Source: Hippophae tibetana (Eukaryota; Streptophyta; Magnoliopsida; Rosales; Elaeagnaceae). Taken from it: 64,000 bases of DNA. The position numbers and the translations under genes were made by a program. Below, in pieces: positions 21,046 through 33,360 of this stretch (position 1 is the stretch's first letter; each line of letters starts with the position of its first letter). The notes below the pieces were generated by a model that worked only from the letters and a program-made list of their open reading frames with translations, did no database searches and had not been told where the DNA came from. The stretch spans positions 13,674,601 to 13,738,600 of the forward strand of contig CM072805.1 of the NCBI GenBank assembly GCA_037013495.1, written 5' to 3'.

Positions 21046-24000
21046 ATGGGAGATGCTGAAGATAGGCGGAAAAAGATGAAAGAATATACAATGCCAATCA
21101 TTGGCAATGTAACTTCCGGTATCCAATTACAAGAGGCTGCAAGGAATTATGAATTGAAAAAGATTCATTATTCTTTGTTGCCTTCCTTTTACGGTATCCC
21201 TAATGGAGACCCTTTAAATTTCATTCGAGAATTCTATGCTATTGTCCAAACCTTTCCACTACATGCAATTAATGAAGATCAACTTAGGATGAGGTGTTTT
21301 CCTTACACTCTCAAAGATAAAGCTTGGTCATGGTTCATTACTCTACAGTCAGGTTCGCTTAAAACTTGGGAGGCAGTCTATGAAATTTTTATGGGTAGGT
21401 TCTATTCCCATCAAAAGACTGTTGATCTAAGAAAAAAGATAGCAACATTTTCTCAAATGTATGAAGAGCCCTTTCATGAAGCTTGGGAACGATTCAAACT
21501 CCTTTTCATTCAATGTCAAAATCATAGCTTTCCATTACAGCTACAAAACCAATTCTTTTACGATGGATTGACACTACAGAGTCAATACATGGTTGATAAT
21601 GCTGCTGGAGGTGCTGTACGAGAAAAGACCGCAGAGGAAACCTATAATCTCTATGAGTTATTGGGTTCTAATTCCCAACAAAGAGGTGGTAGAAGGAAAG
21701 CAAAGGTCAATGAAGTCGGCTCTGATAATGAGATAACCTTGCAACTTGCTGAATTGACTAAACAAGTGAAATTCCTCACTTCCCACCAAATTTCAAATCA
21801 AGAGGTATGTGAAGTGTGTTGTTCAATTGGGCATGGTACTCATAATTGTTCAAATACTTGTGATTCTAGTGTCGATGCCATAGAGGAAGTCCAATCTTTT
21901 CAAAGGTATCATCCAAACACCTATAATCACCCAGCCTACACCCAATATCCAACACTAAGGTCGGATAACAACCACCCTTACCCACCAAGCCAATCTTTTA
22001 AACCAACCTTAGAAGATAGCTTGAATGCTTTTATTCAAGTTAGTCGTGACAACCAATTGATGACTAATCAAAGGTTGAACACCATGGAGGCTTCGGTTAA
22101 AAGAATTGAATCTAAAGTTGGGAAACTGGCTGAACAAATGCAAAAGAAAGAACCAGGAAAGTTGCCCAGTCAACCAGAACAAGCAAAGGATGTTAGAACC
22201 CTTCGAAGTGGTAAGGTAGTCAATACCAGTTTACCTGAAATCTCTAACAATCTACCTTGTAGTTCAGGTAACAAAGAAGGCGATACTCTAATCTCGCAAA
22301 AAGGAGAAACAAGTGTTAAACTTAACAAGCCTTCTGAAAAACTCATTGGGGGGTCATCTGACACCCCCAAAATTCAAAAGACAACAGAACCACACCAGAT
22401 ACAAGTACCTTTTCCCCACCGGTTAAAAGAGTCCAAACAAGATAAGCAATTCAATGATCTTTTTAATATGCTCTCTAAAGTGAATATCAATTTACCATTG
22501 TTAGAAGTGATCATGAATGTGCCCTCATATGCCAAGTTTTTCAAAGAGTTGAACACTAAGAAAAGGAGGTATGAACTGAATGAACGAGTAGTAGTATCAG
22601 AAATTTCTAGCGCTGTACTTCAGCACAAACTACCCCCTAAGTTGAAAGACCCTGGAAGTTTTATTATAAACATAACTATGGGGGATAGGAAGGTTGCTAA
22701 AGCAATGCTTGATTTAGGTGCTAGTATAAATTTGATGCCCTACTCTATATTCTTACAACTCAATCTAGGGGATTTAAAACCCACAACTATGTCCCTTCAA
22801 CTTGCAGATAGATCTCTTAAATATCCAGAGGGAATAGTTGAGGATGTTTTGGTACAGGTAGACAAACTGATAATACCTGTTGACTTTGTGGTTCTGGATA
22901 TGCAAGAAAATCCAGCATTGGACAGAGAGCACACAATATTGCTTGGTAGGCCATTTATGGCAACTACTAAAACTATTATTGATGTCCAAGATGGAAATTT
23001 GACAATGACAGTCTTAGGGGAGACCGTTCATTTTAAAGTTTTTGATTCTTCACCTTTTCCTTCTATTTCTACCATCGATGAAATATTCGAAGTTGATCCT
23101 TTGGATAATCTTGTCCAAAGCACCTTTTTACAAACCAGAATAGAAGACAAGCTTGAAACCGTTCTTACACTTGAAAAGGTTGAAGAAGATTTAGATGAGG
23201 AAATTAATGGGTACCTTAAACAACTAGACAATGATGAAGTGATGACAAAATCTAGTACACTTTTAAATCTACCCAGTTCTTCATCTAGTAAAGAGACCAA
23301 TCCACCTGAACTTGAACTCAAAGTCTTACCTGAGCACTTAAAATATGTGTTTTTGGGAGAGGGAGAAACTTATCCAGTGATAATTTCTTCAACCTTGACC
23401 AAACCACAAGAAAAGGAACTCATCAAAGTGCTTAAACAGTTTAAGAAATCTATAGGTTGGAGTATAGGGGATATAAGAGGCATTAGTCCAACAATGTGTA
23501 TGCACAAGATCAACTTGGAGGACGGTGCTAAACCTGTACGAGAGGCCCAAAGAAGACTAAACCCAAACATGCAAGAGGTAGTTAAGAAGGAAATTCTTAA
23601 ATTATTAGAAGAAGGGATTATCTATCCTATTGCGGATAGTAAGTGGGTTAGTCCAGTGCATGTGGTACCAAAGAAATCTGGGATAACAGTTGTTAAGAAT
23701 GACAAAAGTGAATTAGTGCCCACTAGAATAATCACTGGCTGGAGAATGTGTATAGATTTTAGGAAACTAAATTTATATACGAAAAAGGATCACTTTCCTC
23801 TTCCTTTCATTGATCAAATGTTGGAAAGATTAGCTGGGCACGAATTTTACTGTTTTTTGGATGGACTGTCTGGATATTATCAAGTACCCATAGCACCAGA
23901 AGATCAGGAAAAGACCACATTTACATGTCCTTTTGGGACATTTGCTTTTCGCAGAATGCCATTTGGGTTATGCAATGCCCCTGCCACGTTCCAGAGATGC

Positions 24001-26217
24001 ATGATATCCATTTTCTCGGACATGGTGGAAAAATTCATTGAGATTTTCATGGACGATTTCTCTGTCTTTGGGAACTCATTTGATGATTGCTTACATAAAT
24101 TGACTTTGGTTTTAGAAAGATGCATTGAATGCAATCTAACCCTTAGTTGGGAGAAAAGTCATTTTATGGTTCAACAAGGGATAGTTTTAGGACATATAAT
24201 TTCAAACAAGGGTATTGAAGTTGATAGGGCAAAAGTTGAATTGATATCCAAACTACCTCCCCCTACATCTGTGAAGGGGATAAGAAGCTTCTTGGGACAT
24301 GCAGGATTTTACAGACGATTTATTAAAGATTTCTCTAAAATAAGTCGTCCCTTATGTAACTTGCTATCCAAAGATGCTGATTTTGATTTCAACAATGACT
24401 GCCTTACTTCCTTTAATACCTTGAAAGATAAACTCACATCTACCCCTGTTATAATGGCACCAAACTGGTCTTTACCCTTTGAAATAATGTGTGACGCTTC
24501 TGATTATGCAATAGGAGCAGTCCTGGGACAAAGAGTGGATAAGTGTTTACATGTCATCTACTATGCTAGCAAAACACTCAATGATGCCCAGATGAATTAC
24601 ACCACCACTGAAAAGGAATTCTTGGCTATAGTATTCTCTTTAGACAAATTTCGGTCTTATTTAGTAGGATCTAAAGTGATTGTGCATTCTGATCATGCTG
24701 CTTTAAGATACCTATTAAGTAAACCAAATGCCAAGCCAAGATTAATCAGGTGGGTATTACTCTTACAAGAATTTGACCTAGAAATCAAGGATAAGAAAGG
24801 CAGTGAAAACTTAGTAGCTGACCATTTGTCTAGGTTGATTTCTGACTTCAATTCTCTTAAAGATGAGAGTAATGAAGATATAGTTGAAACCTTTCCTGAT
24901 GAACAGTTATTTTTCATAGGTCCAAACCCATGGTATGCTGATATTGTAAACTATCTTGCCACTGGTGTTTTGCGACCTAACACTTCATATCAGGACAAGA
25001 AAAGGTTTTTTAAAACTATTAAGGACTATTTCTGGGATGACCCTTATTTATACAAGATTGGTCAAGATCAAGTCATCCGGAGATGTGTACCTGAAGAAGA
25101 ACATAAGAGCATTCTGACTTTTTGTCATGAACTTCATTGTGGGGGTCATTTTGGAGGAGAAAAGACAGCCCGTAAGATATTACAGTCTGGATTCTTTTGG
25201 CCCACTCTTTTTAAAGATGCTCATATGTTTTGTGCACAATGTGATAGATGTCAAAAAACAGGAAACATAAGCAAAAGAGATGAAATGCCTTTGACATCTA
25301 ATTTAGTTGTTGAACTCTTTGACATATGGGGGATTGACTTTATGGGTCCTTTTCCCCCATCTAATGGTTTTCAATACATTTTGGTTGCTGTGGATTATGT
25401 GTCCAAGTGGGTAGAAGCTATCCCCACCAAAACCAATGATGCTAATGTTGTTGTGAAATTCTTGAAAGATTTCATATTCAGTAGGTTCGGAACGCCTAGA
25501 GCTATAATAAGCGATGGAGGTAGCCATTTTTGTAACAAACTCTTTGATGGAGTACTAAACAAGTACAACATCACACATAAGGTAGCTACTCCATATCATC
25601 CTCAAACTTCCGGTTTAGTGGAAGTAAGTAATAGGCAAATTAAGGGAATACTGGAACGCACTGTGCGTCCCTCAAGGAAGGATTGGGCATTTAAGTTAAA
25701 TGATGCCTTATGGGCATACCACACCGCTTACAAAACACCTATTGGGATGAGCCCTTACCGGTTAATCTTTGGGAAAGCGTGCCACCTTCCAGTTGAACTT
25801 GAACACAAGGCTTATTGGGCAATTAAAGAGCTAAACATGGATTTAGATAAAGCAGGTGAAAAACGAGTACTCCAGCTTCATGAGTTGGAAGAAATTAGGA
25901 ATGAAGCCTATGAGAATGCCAAATTATACAAGGAGCGTACTAAGCGCTATCATGACAAGAGGCTAGTTCCTAAGACTCTTCACCCTGGAATGAAAGTTCT
26001 TTTATTTAACTCTCGTTTGAGATTGTTTCCAGGAAAGCTAAGATCAAGATGGGATGGACCATTCAAAATAGTTCAGGTATCTGAACATGGAGTGGTAGAA
26101 CTATTGGACTCCAAGACACAAAAAACGTTCAAAGTTAATGGCCATCGTGTCAAGCCTTATGTGGAAGAACCAAACAACATTGTTGAAATGGATTGCATTT
26201 GGCTGAGTAACCCTTAG
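21046..26217 (+). CDS. Athila-type Gag-Pol polyprotein (gag 2, protease, RT, RNase H, integrase)
   Basis: 1,723 codons without a break. Gag domain at residues about 10-200, and an intact CCHC knuckle C255-x2-C258-x4-H263-x4-C268. The aspartic protease has D556-L-G-A-S. The reverse transcriptase spans about 825-1010 with catalytic D939 ([10 protein letters not shown]) and F1001-M-D1003-D1004. RNase H starts with the CDAS motif (D1150). Integrase has a zinc site (H1361, H1368, then paired Cys in CAQCDRC), a catalytic triad D1431, D1490 and E1526, and a C-terminal [12 protein letters not shown] region. All catalytic residues I can identify are present. Protease type and domain order (RT-RNase H-integrase, no second RNase H) fit Athila. 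The start is the ATG after CAACC at 21046; the first gag's N-terminal extension is missing. Confidence 0.95.
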   Translation: MGDAEDRRKKMKEYTMPIIGNVTSGIQLQEAARNYELKKIHYSLLPSFYGIPNGDPLNFIREFYAIVQTFPLHAINEDQLRMRCFPYTLKDKAWSWFITLQSGSLKTWEAVYEIFMGRFYSHQKTVDLRKKIATFSQMYEEPFHEAWERFKLLFIQCQNHSFPLQLQNQFFYDGLTLQSQYMVDNAAGGAVREKTAEETYNLYELLGSNSQQRGGRRKAKVNEVGSDNEITLQLAELTKQVKFLTSHQISNQEVCEVCCSIGHGTHNCSNTCDSSVDAIEEVQSFQRYHPNTYNHPAYTQYPTLRSDNNHPYPPSQSFKPTLEDSLNAFIQVSRDNQLMTNQRLNTMEASVKRIESKVGKLAEQMQKKEPGKLPSQPEQAKDVRTLRSGKVVNTSLPEISNNLPCSSGNKEGDTLISQKGETSVKLNKPSEKLIGGSSDTPKIQKTTEPHQIQVPFPHRLKESKQDKQFNDLFNMLSKVNINLPLLEVIMNVPSYAKFFKELNTKKRRYELNERVVVSEISSAVLQHKLPPKLKDPGSFIINITMGDRKVAKAMLDLGASINLMPYSIFLQLNLGDLKPTTMSLQLADRSLKYPEGIVEDVLVQVDKLIIPVDFVVLDMQENPALDREHTILLGRPFMATTKTIIDVQDGNLTMTVLGETVHFKVFDSSPFPSISTIDEIFEVDPLDNLVQSTFLQTRIEDKLETVLTLEKVEEDLDEEINGYLKQLDNDEVMTKSSTLLNLPSSSSSKETNPPELELKVLPEHLKYVFLGEGETYPVIISSTLTKPQEKELIKVLKQFKKSIGWSIGDIRGISPTMCMHKINLEDGAKPVREAQRRLNPNMQEVVKKEILKLLEEGIIYPIADSKWVSPVHVVPKKSGITVVKNDKSELVPTRIITGWRMCIDFRKLNLYTKKDHFPLPFIDQMLERLAGHEFYCFLDGLSGYYQVPIAPEDQEKTTFTCPFGTFAFRRMPFGLCNAPATFQRCMISIFSDMVEKFIEIFMDDFSVFGNSFDDCLHKLTLVLERCIECNLTLSWEKSHFMVQQGIVLGHIISNKGIEVDRAKVELISKLPPPTSVKGIRSFLGHAGFYRRFIKDFSKISRPLCNLLSKDADFDFNNDCLTSFNTLKDKLTSTPVIMAPNWSLPFEIMCDASDYAIGAVLGQRVDKCLHVIYYASKTLNDAQMNYTTTEKEFLAIVFSLDKFRSYLVGSKVIVHSDHAALRYLLSKPNAKPRLIRWVLLLQEFDLEIKDKKGSENLVADHLSRLISDFNSLKDESNEDIVETFPDEQLFFIGPNPWYADIVNYLATGVLRPNTSYQDKKRFFKTIKDYFWDDPYLYKIGQDQVIRRCVPEEEHKSILTFCHELHCGGHFGGEKTARKILQSGFFWPTLFKDAHMFCAQCDRCQKTGNISKRDEMPLTSNLVVELFDIWGIDFMGPFPPSNGFQYILVAVDYVSKWVEAIPTKTNDANVVVKFLKDFIFSRFGTPRAIISDGGSHFCNKLFDGVLNKYNITHKVATPYHPQTSGLVEVSNRQIKGILERTVRPSRKDWAFKLNDALWAYHTAYKTPIGMSPYRLIFGKACHLPVELEHKAYWAIKELNMDLDKAGEKRVLQLHELEEIRNEAYENAKLYKERTKRYHDKRLVPKTLHPGMKVLLFNSRLRLFPGKLRSRWDGPFKIVQVSEHGVVELLDSKTQKTFKVNGHRVKPYVEEPNNIVEMDCIWLSNP

Positions 26218-28133
26218 CACCAAAAAGATATGTCTTGCTAAGACGTTAAACTAAGCGCTGGATGGGAGGCAACCCATCATGTTAGGTAATTTTTTGTTAT
26301 TTGTTTTATTTACTTAATTTTATTGTTTATTTTAGTTTACTTGTTTGTGAATAATTTTTAAAATTGTTAAAACTAAAATATTTGTTGAGATGTTAGAAGT
26401 TCACAGCGATCTGTCTGTATACACTTTAATGATGAATATGATGGATGCACCTACATTTCTTCATTACTACTTACACATTCTCAAGAAATAGGTAATCTTT
26501 CTCCTCTTTTCTCTTTATCTTTAATTTGCAGTTGTTACATTGAGGACAATGTAAGTTCTAGGTTGGGGGTGGTGAAAAGTTACCATGCTTAATAAAAAAA
26601 AATAAAAAAATATATATATATATATATAAAAACAATTATCACAAAAATGTATCATTTCTTTAAATCAAATTTAAGTAAATAGTTAAGTCTTTGGTACTGT
26701 TAGATTAATTTTTGAAAACATATCATGAAATATTTTGTAATTATTTTTGATAATTAGTTAGTTTTTGTCATAACTAGTATTTCTTGATAAAATGTGGAAA
26801 TTATATTAAACCCAAAATCGGTGTTTATGAATTTTTTTTAGTGCAGACTACCCTTGTGAGATATAATTTGAGCCTAATTTCTTTTATTCAGAGTGAAATA
26901 TATATTTTTTCTACTCCAAACACATTTCTTATTTATTCAAAAAGTTTAGATGATCTCTATAGGTATTAGCATTGAATGTATGAATTTTTTTCTCATCTTA
27001 ATAGAGTATCATATATTTTTGATTATTATTTTTGTTTAGATTAAAACGATTTGAGTAGAAATTGATAGTATATGCTTATATCTCATTCATGCATGACTGC
27101 TACAAAAACAAGAAGACATATCTGGGGTTACCTAAACCAAGATCAAACAGAAAAGCCACAAAATTAACCACTCACCAAAATCCAAAAAAAAAAAAAAATG
27201 TACAATATGTACATGGGTTGACTCTCTAAAAAATACATATATATAAAAAAAATGTATAGAGAGATAAAAAAAATAGTATCATCTACATACTATGACCCAC
27301 ATTGCCTACAAAGTTGTGAGTAAAGGCTAATTACAAAAGAAAGATATAGGAAGTAATTCCCTAAAAAGTCATCGCAATTTCTTCATTTGTAAAAGCATAT
27401 ATCTTGAAATTCTTTCTTAATGAGTTGGATTTATGCATGAAAATAATTTTTGTATATGATATCTTTATAATTTATACATTCGATTCCTTTCATGAGATCA
27501 ATGTTAAAATAACACTTTGAGCCTTTATTCTTTATACATATGCGAACATATTAGTTCATTTCTATACATCAACTCTTTCGCATATAAATTAGTATGAGTG
27601 TTTGAACCCATAGGATTCAGTGCTTTGAGAGTATTGACTTGTGAGGAATAGAGTCGAAGCGAATTCTGATTCATGACACTGAAATTGGGTAAAATTAAAT
27701 TGATACATTTTTGAAATGAAATATGAAAATGATTTTCGACTAATTATTGTAATAAAATCATGATTGTTTAAAGAGATTAAAATAACTTATGCTTGAGATT
27801 TTAATTATGATCTTAAAGGAGATTAAAAAGTATGAGATATTTTTGTGATATGTTGTGTTCTTTTATTCTTAAATTAATTTTTGATTGTGTTGTAATTTTA
27901 ATTTTTGATTTGATTGTTTTTATTTTTACATTTAGTTCAATGTTTGTGGGTATCATTACTGAAAACCCTCACGAGACTCAAACTCGTCCACTAGGGCAAC
28001 CTAGGGGTTTAACGGCTTGTTGCATAGGCTAAATGCAACCGTTTCAATCCACGAAAGTGATTTAGGATAGTTTAATTTTTAGTTTTTATCGCTTCTCTTG
28101 CTAAGGGACTAGCAAGAAGCTGGTTGGGGGTTG
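26218..28133 (+). other. Element B non-coding 3' region
   Basis: Near-identical to 9700-11604 of A. It holds the hairpins GTCTT/AAGAC (26232-26244) and GATGGG/CCCATC around AGGCAA (26261-26278). It also has the perfect stem TTACATTG/CAATGTAA (26535-26554) followed by GGTTGGGGGTGG (26561-26572), an A/TA-rich patch (about 26590-26640), and the polypurine tract GGTTGGGGGTTG (28122-28133). Classic Athila elements have an env-like gene here; I find no long frame. Confidence 0.75.
28122..28133 (+). other. Element B polypurine tract
   Basis: GGTTGGGGGTTG abuts the 3' LTR start at 28134. This is the expected position of the plus-strand primer. The same tract precedes the 3' LTR of A (11595-11604). 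Confidence 0.75.
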
Positions 28134-30224
28134 TGATGAGTGCTCAAAAAGCACTAAAATAACCATGATTTTATGCACATTAATTGATTAAAAATACATA
28201 TATTTATATGTTTTATCATATATTTATATAAATTTGTCTTTTTCGGAATCACGGGTATTTTTATTGTTTTTCAGGTATTTTGGCTTAAAAACGCAATTTA
28301 AAGACTCAAACAGGAATACTTGAAGCAATACATCACAAATATATTAATAAATAAGTGGGAAAAGGTCAACAAATATGGAAAAATTGGACAAAATGGGTCG
28401 AAAAGGTCAAAAATGTCAAAATACGAAAATCGCGCCGCCCGGCCGCCGCGCCCCACAGCCCGGCCGCCGCGACCCACCGCCCAGCACCGCCCCAAGCAGC
28501 AGCGCGCGGCACTGTTCATCCGCGGGTACTGTTCATCCGCGGTACTGTTCATCCGCGTGTTACTGTTCATCAGACTCGGCACTGTTCATCAGCCTCGGCA
28601 CTGTTCATCAGACTCGGCACTGTTCATCCGCGGGTACTGTTCATCCGACTCGGCACTGTTCATACCCCGGTACTGTTCATCAGACTCGGCACTGTTCATA
28701 CCCGGTACTGTGCAGCCGCCCCATGTCATGCTGACGTCATCAAATGACGTCAGCAATCAATAATCCGCGTTTTTACATTTTTTAACATTTTTTTCTCTAC
28801 TTTTTCTCTCCATCCTCACCTATAAATACCCCCCTTCCCTTCACTTCAAAATACACCTTCAAACCACACTTATCTCTTCTTTCTTTCTCTCATTTCTTAG
28901 TTTTTTTGAGTTTTCCTTAGTTTCTTTCTTAGTTTCTAAGTTTTTCTTAGTTTTTAGTTCAATTCTCTTAGTTTTAGTGTTCTTCTCTTTTTGAGAGGAA
29001 CTTGTAATGTTTTTGTAATAATTTAGTTTTTGATTGAATATATGGAAGTGCAAATTCCGCTCGGAGGTTTTCTAGCAACGGGAATAGCGTCGAAGTTCTG
29101 TAAGGATTTTATTTTCTTTACAGTTATTTTTATGCTTTATTCTTACATGTTATATTCAACTTGTCTGTGGTTAAATTTAACTATGCTAGCTGTTTAGTAA
29201 AAATGATGTAATAACGACGTTGTTATGCTTGCGAAATATTAAATAGGTAAAAATCTTTAAAATGAATTGATTTTGTTTTTATTCAAGATTTTATATTAAG
29301 AATGTTAGAGAGAAATATATTATTTTTTCATTACAAACTTAAACCCGAAAATTAGATTTTAAGGTTTAGTTATCCGGTCTAATTTAGAGTAGTGCTCTTT
29401 TATTTGTTGGTACAATCGCCCGGTAGTTAGAGTGAAACTCTATTTCAAAAGTTTTTATAAGAATTATTATGTGAAAATGTATTGACAACATGTTTTCAAT
29501 AGTGGTTTTAAAACTTGAAAGTTAGTACTCGGATAATTAAATTCTTAAGTTTAATTTGGACACCTTGAATAATGTTTAAATTGTCTAACCCCACCAAAGG
29601 TGGCATTTAAATGGTTCATTTTCAATCTCTTAGAAAAAGGAATTAATTTAATTAAGCATATTAGTTATCAACCCCACCCATAGGTGTTAATTGATTTGTT
29701 TAGTTAACAAAGAATATCTAACCCCACCAAAGGTGGTATTTATATAAAAAAGAGAGAATCAATAAAATATCAATTTATATCTTTAATAACCTAGTTAATA
29801 TGAGCAAGCATAATTAATTTAGTTATTATATCCATAAATACTCCGCTAATATAAATGATAAAAATTTGCATGAATATTTATTGAATCCGTATATATGTTT
29901 ATTTTTAGATAATTATTTATTGAATTTGTATCTATGTTTATTTTTATGTTATTAGATTATATTTAATTAATCTGTATATATGTTTATTTTATGTTATTAG
30001 ATTAGGAACACAAAAACCAAACTATCGTGACAGGATGTTTAGGATTTAATTTCGTTTTTAAAAGTTTGAATAATAAATTAAAAACCACATACATTCCTTC
30101 CTTAGATCGACCTTGGGAGTATACTTATCATTTTCTTCGAAATGATTCGTGCACTTGCGAGAGTTTTATAAATATTAAAACCAAAGTATTTGCGGGAATC
30201 GGCGATGCCGGTTTTCGTTCATCA
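28134..30224 (+). repeat. Element B 3' LTR, with shortened minisatellite
   Basis: 2,091 bp and almost identical to the 5' LTR outside two places. There is an extra GC-rich unit near 28443-28465. The minisatellite (28511-28700) has eleven ACTGTTCAT copies, starting at 28511, 28528, 28544, 28562, 28581, 28600, 28619, 28636, 28655, 28672 and 28691, against twelve in the 5' LTR, with linkers rearranged. Promoter boxes and TATA are intact. Confidence 0.93.
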
Positions 30225-32466
30225 CTATTCTAAAAAGCTTGCACAAAAGTGAAGTAGGGAACAGTTAGGTCCTACTCCTTAAAATAGGTCTTCAGGCTAC
30301 TTACCACAAAACCCACCTTATTTCTATATGCCTTAGTGTACTCCATTTTTAGCATCTCCAGCAGATCAAACAATGAGCTCATTTGATCTCTTAGTAAGTT
30401 TATAATCTATTCAGCCTTCTTGGTTGTTTGTTCAAAATGAATTACTCTCTGTCCCTACTTGAAGCAATAGTTGTATGATTTTCTTAGCTTTTTAGACATG
30501 TTAAGTAGGTTATCCTCAATTTTAAGGATTTTGACCCCATTTTCATGAGTAAGAGCATCTATATCCTTCACACCCTTATAGTACTTTGCTTTTTGCAAGT
30601 GACTTACTTGCACTTCATGCTTGTACACATTGAATGATAGCTAAACTTCTTGGGATAATGAAAAGACATAAAACAAAAAAAATAGTATTAGCATTCAGTA
30701 ATAAGACAATGTGAAATGAGGTATAACTCTCAAAGTACATAATTCACTTCAATCAAACAATTAGTCCTTAGCTCCCGGTTAGACCCTCTATCATTCCTAT
30801 GGGCTTCTTTGAACCTAGCCTATTGAGTGTCACTCTAAATGTGATGGTAGAGGTCACTTTTTAATTTAGGACACCCAAACATGATCTCATCAAAATAGGT
30901 CACCAAGGTATCTAGAACTATAGCATACCTTAAAATGACCTCGTCAAACTCTAAGTCATCTAGATCCATTGCTTCAATTTGGAGAGTTGAGTCTTCACCT
31001 ATATTTCTTATCTTAGAAGGCTTAACTCAGGGGATAGAGAGGATGAGGTAGGCAAGCTGGGCACCATGGGTAGTGGAGGTACCTTAATTGACTCATCATC
31101 CAGAGGAGTAGAGTTCCCTATTAGAGATGGGAATTCTTTTCCCAACCATTAAAGGAAAGGCTCGACAAAGGGAAGGAGATGTAGTGCAGGAAGGAAAAAA
31201 AATTGGAGATAGAAATTTTATTTCTTTTTCATAAAAAATGAAAAAAGTCAAGAAACAAGGTTAGGGTGGGCTTTGGGTATGTAGGTACCAGGTCATGAAC
31301 ACCTAAGGCGGTGATAGGTCCATTTTTGAGTAGTACATTTGCAAGAACAAAGAAAAAATTACCTCAATAGTCCAAGTTATCAAAAATGGTATTTACTCAT
31401 TATAGAATAAATACCTATAAACTCGTTAGTATAGTTCCTCAAGACCCAAAATATTTTCAAAAGGGCTACAATTAAGATGTCCATATAGCTTTCATTTTTA
31501 GTATTCTAAAATTCAATCCTCCTTATTTTTTCCTTGAAATTAGGAACCAACTTACTAATTAGCTCACATGCACATGGTTGGGTCATACAGAAGTGATGGT
31601 CCCAGGTGTAGTGGATTGAAAATTTGACCCATTTAGCCTAAAAATCTCCAATGAAATAAAATTATTTATCTTTCCATCATGAGGTACTATCAGGTAGTTT
31701 TTGGTGTAGCCTATGTCCAACAATACATGATATATATGTCCTATCTTTGTCTAGGTCATTTCTCTTTAAATAGTACATACACATGATTTCATTGCTTGTT
31801 AGGTCCACCCCGTGTTCACTAGTGATGACTAAATGACATAGGAGAGTTTGCCATCCATTAGGATTAACTTTGATGAGGTTGATGTTAAAATATTTGAAGG
31901 TATGAACCACCATTTTTAGGAATGGGTACTCAAGTCCTATTTTAAAAGATACCAAGTGTATCACCCACCACCCCACTGAGGGATTATCGGTATCAAATAA
32001 GTGGTAGGGCACTAAAATCATTCTCATATGGGGTGGGATGCCATACTTATGCCTAATCTCTACCTGGTCATCGATAGTTAGATTGCTTGAAAATTTTTCA
32101 ATCTATTACTTGTCCTTAGTTCGATGGGTGGATCACCCTTATTATTATGCTTCTTCTTAGAGTGAGGTACCTTTCTTGCTATAGATGCAGAGATTCGAAT
32201 GATGAGTACTGGTCCTTGTGAAGATGTTGAAAAGGTAGGGTATGACCAAGATAAAGTAGAGAGAGTTAGGATACTTACCTTAATTGGAGCACTACTTGAT
32301 TTGGTCAATCTTTTTTCATGACCTATAGAGGCATCAATAGGTCACTCTACTTGTTTTAAGCTTATTAGCAAGTGAAATGAGTCGCAAGGTCCTTTTAGGG
32401 GTGTTCATATCCTTAATGGAAGAAGACATCAAGCATAATATACCTTTCCCTTTATCTAAAGACATT
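30225..32466 (-). pseudogene. Tat-element antisense ORF remnant (N-terminal part)
   Basis: On the minus strand a likely start (MSLDKGKG) lies at 32466. An open stretch at 32027-31677 contains PFLKMVVHTFKYFNINLIKVNPNGWQ. That pattern (hydrophobic PL..FF..VL..F, then Q..PN.W) is familiar from antisense proteins of Tat elements such as Grande, often labelled plant transposon protein. A further open stretch lies at 32308-32078. Stops and shifts occur throughout. The gene is split by element B, with a likely C-terminal coiled coil at about 15185-15060. Function is unknown. Confidence 0.5.
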
Positions 32467-32825
32467 GTAGAAAAGAAGAAAATGATGAAGAGGGTTGTAA
32501 ATCTATTGATGAGCGGCTTGAGGGTTGTAAAACATAAACATTGAAGTGGGGAAGTCGCTAGCCAAATACACTAAATGTCAAACTAATTGTGAATTTAGTA
32601 GGTTGGCTATGTAAAATTGTAGTGCAAGAAGTTATATTGATCTAATATTTTGTGAAGATAATTTGGCTATGTAAAGAACATTAATGGGTAAAAAGTGATT
32701 TTTTTACTATTTATAGAGGAAGTTATCTAAGAATACAAAGATGAATAGTTTGTATGTTAAAATTAGAATTAATATACTAGAATATTTGCTAAACTTCCCA
32801 AAAGGTTAGGGGGAAAGGGAGTTAA

Positions 32826-33360
32826 TGTTGGGTATGTTACATGTATTAGGAACGCAAACCTAATGATCTGGATCACCTCATTTGGATAGAGCCCATTAAA
32901 TTAAGAACTTTTTATATGGCAACCTGACACTAATAAGTAGTATACTAATTAAGTTCCTTTGGCGCATTACCTTCACCTATCGATCTAGCCATTTGGATAT
33001 TATGGTAAAGTAAACTAGTGGCTTTCCATGTTTATACCCCACATCCATATAAAGGATGCATAATTCCATTGACCAAACTATTAGGATAGTAACCTCATCG
33101 CCAGGACAATGACTTGACTTCGTTAAATGGGTTATTGTTGTAAAATGTCATGTTTATGTTGGAAATGATGCCTTTACAGAGTGCCTGCTAATGTAAGATT
33201 GACACCTACCTCTCTCATACCTATATATACCTCATTGATGAGATGAATAAAGGATCTAAGTATTGTGTTCACTCTAACATCTCACTATAACCCCTAGCAC
33301 ACAAGCAATTTTCCAAACAACATTGAAACTTTTTTACCTTCTATTGTATAGGCACTGACA
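32826..33360 (+). repeat. 3' LTR of the Tat element with preceding polypurine tract
   Basis: A purine tract AGGGGGAAAGGGAG (about 32808-32821) is followed by TGTTGGGTATG at 32826, a typical Tat LTR start. The LTR has a TATA-like CTATATATAC (33221-33230). It ends near 33360, where the pol sequence of element D starts abruptly. It is about 535 bp. The right boundary is set by that junction rather than by a paired LTR. Confidence 0.62.

Larger units (their letters stand above)
16476..30224 (+). mobile_element. Element B: intact Athila-type Ty3/gypsy element with duplicated gag
   Basis: 13,749 bp with near-identical LTRs (16476-18564 and 28134-30224), a tRNA-Asp-type primer-binding site, a separate gag (19369-20706), a full gag-pol frame (21046-26217), a 1.9-kb non-coding 3' region, a polypurine tract and 5-bp target duplications. 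The 1,723-codon polyprotein is uninterrupted. LTR identity looks very high except for a changed minisatellite copy number, so the insertion is recent and possibly still active. No env-like frame follows pol, unlike classic Athila. Conserved signals are shared with element A. Confidence 0.95.
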
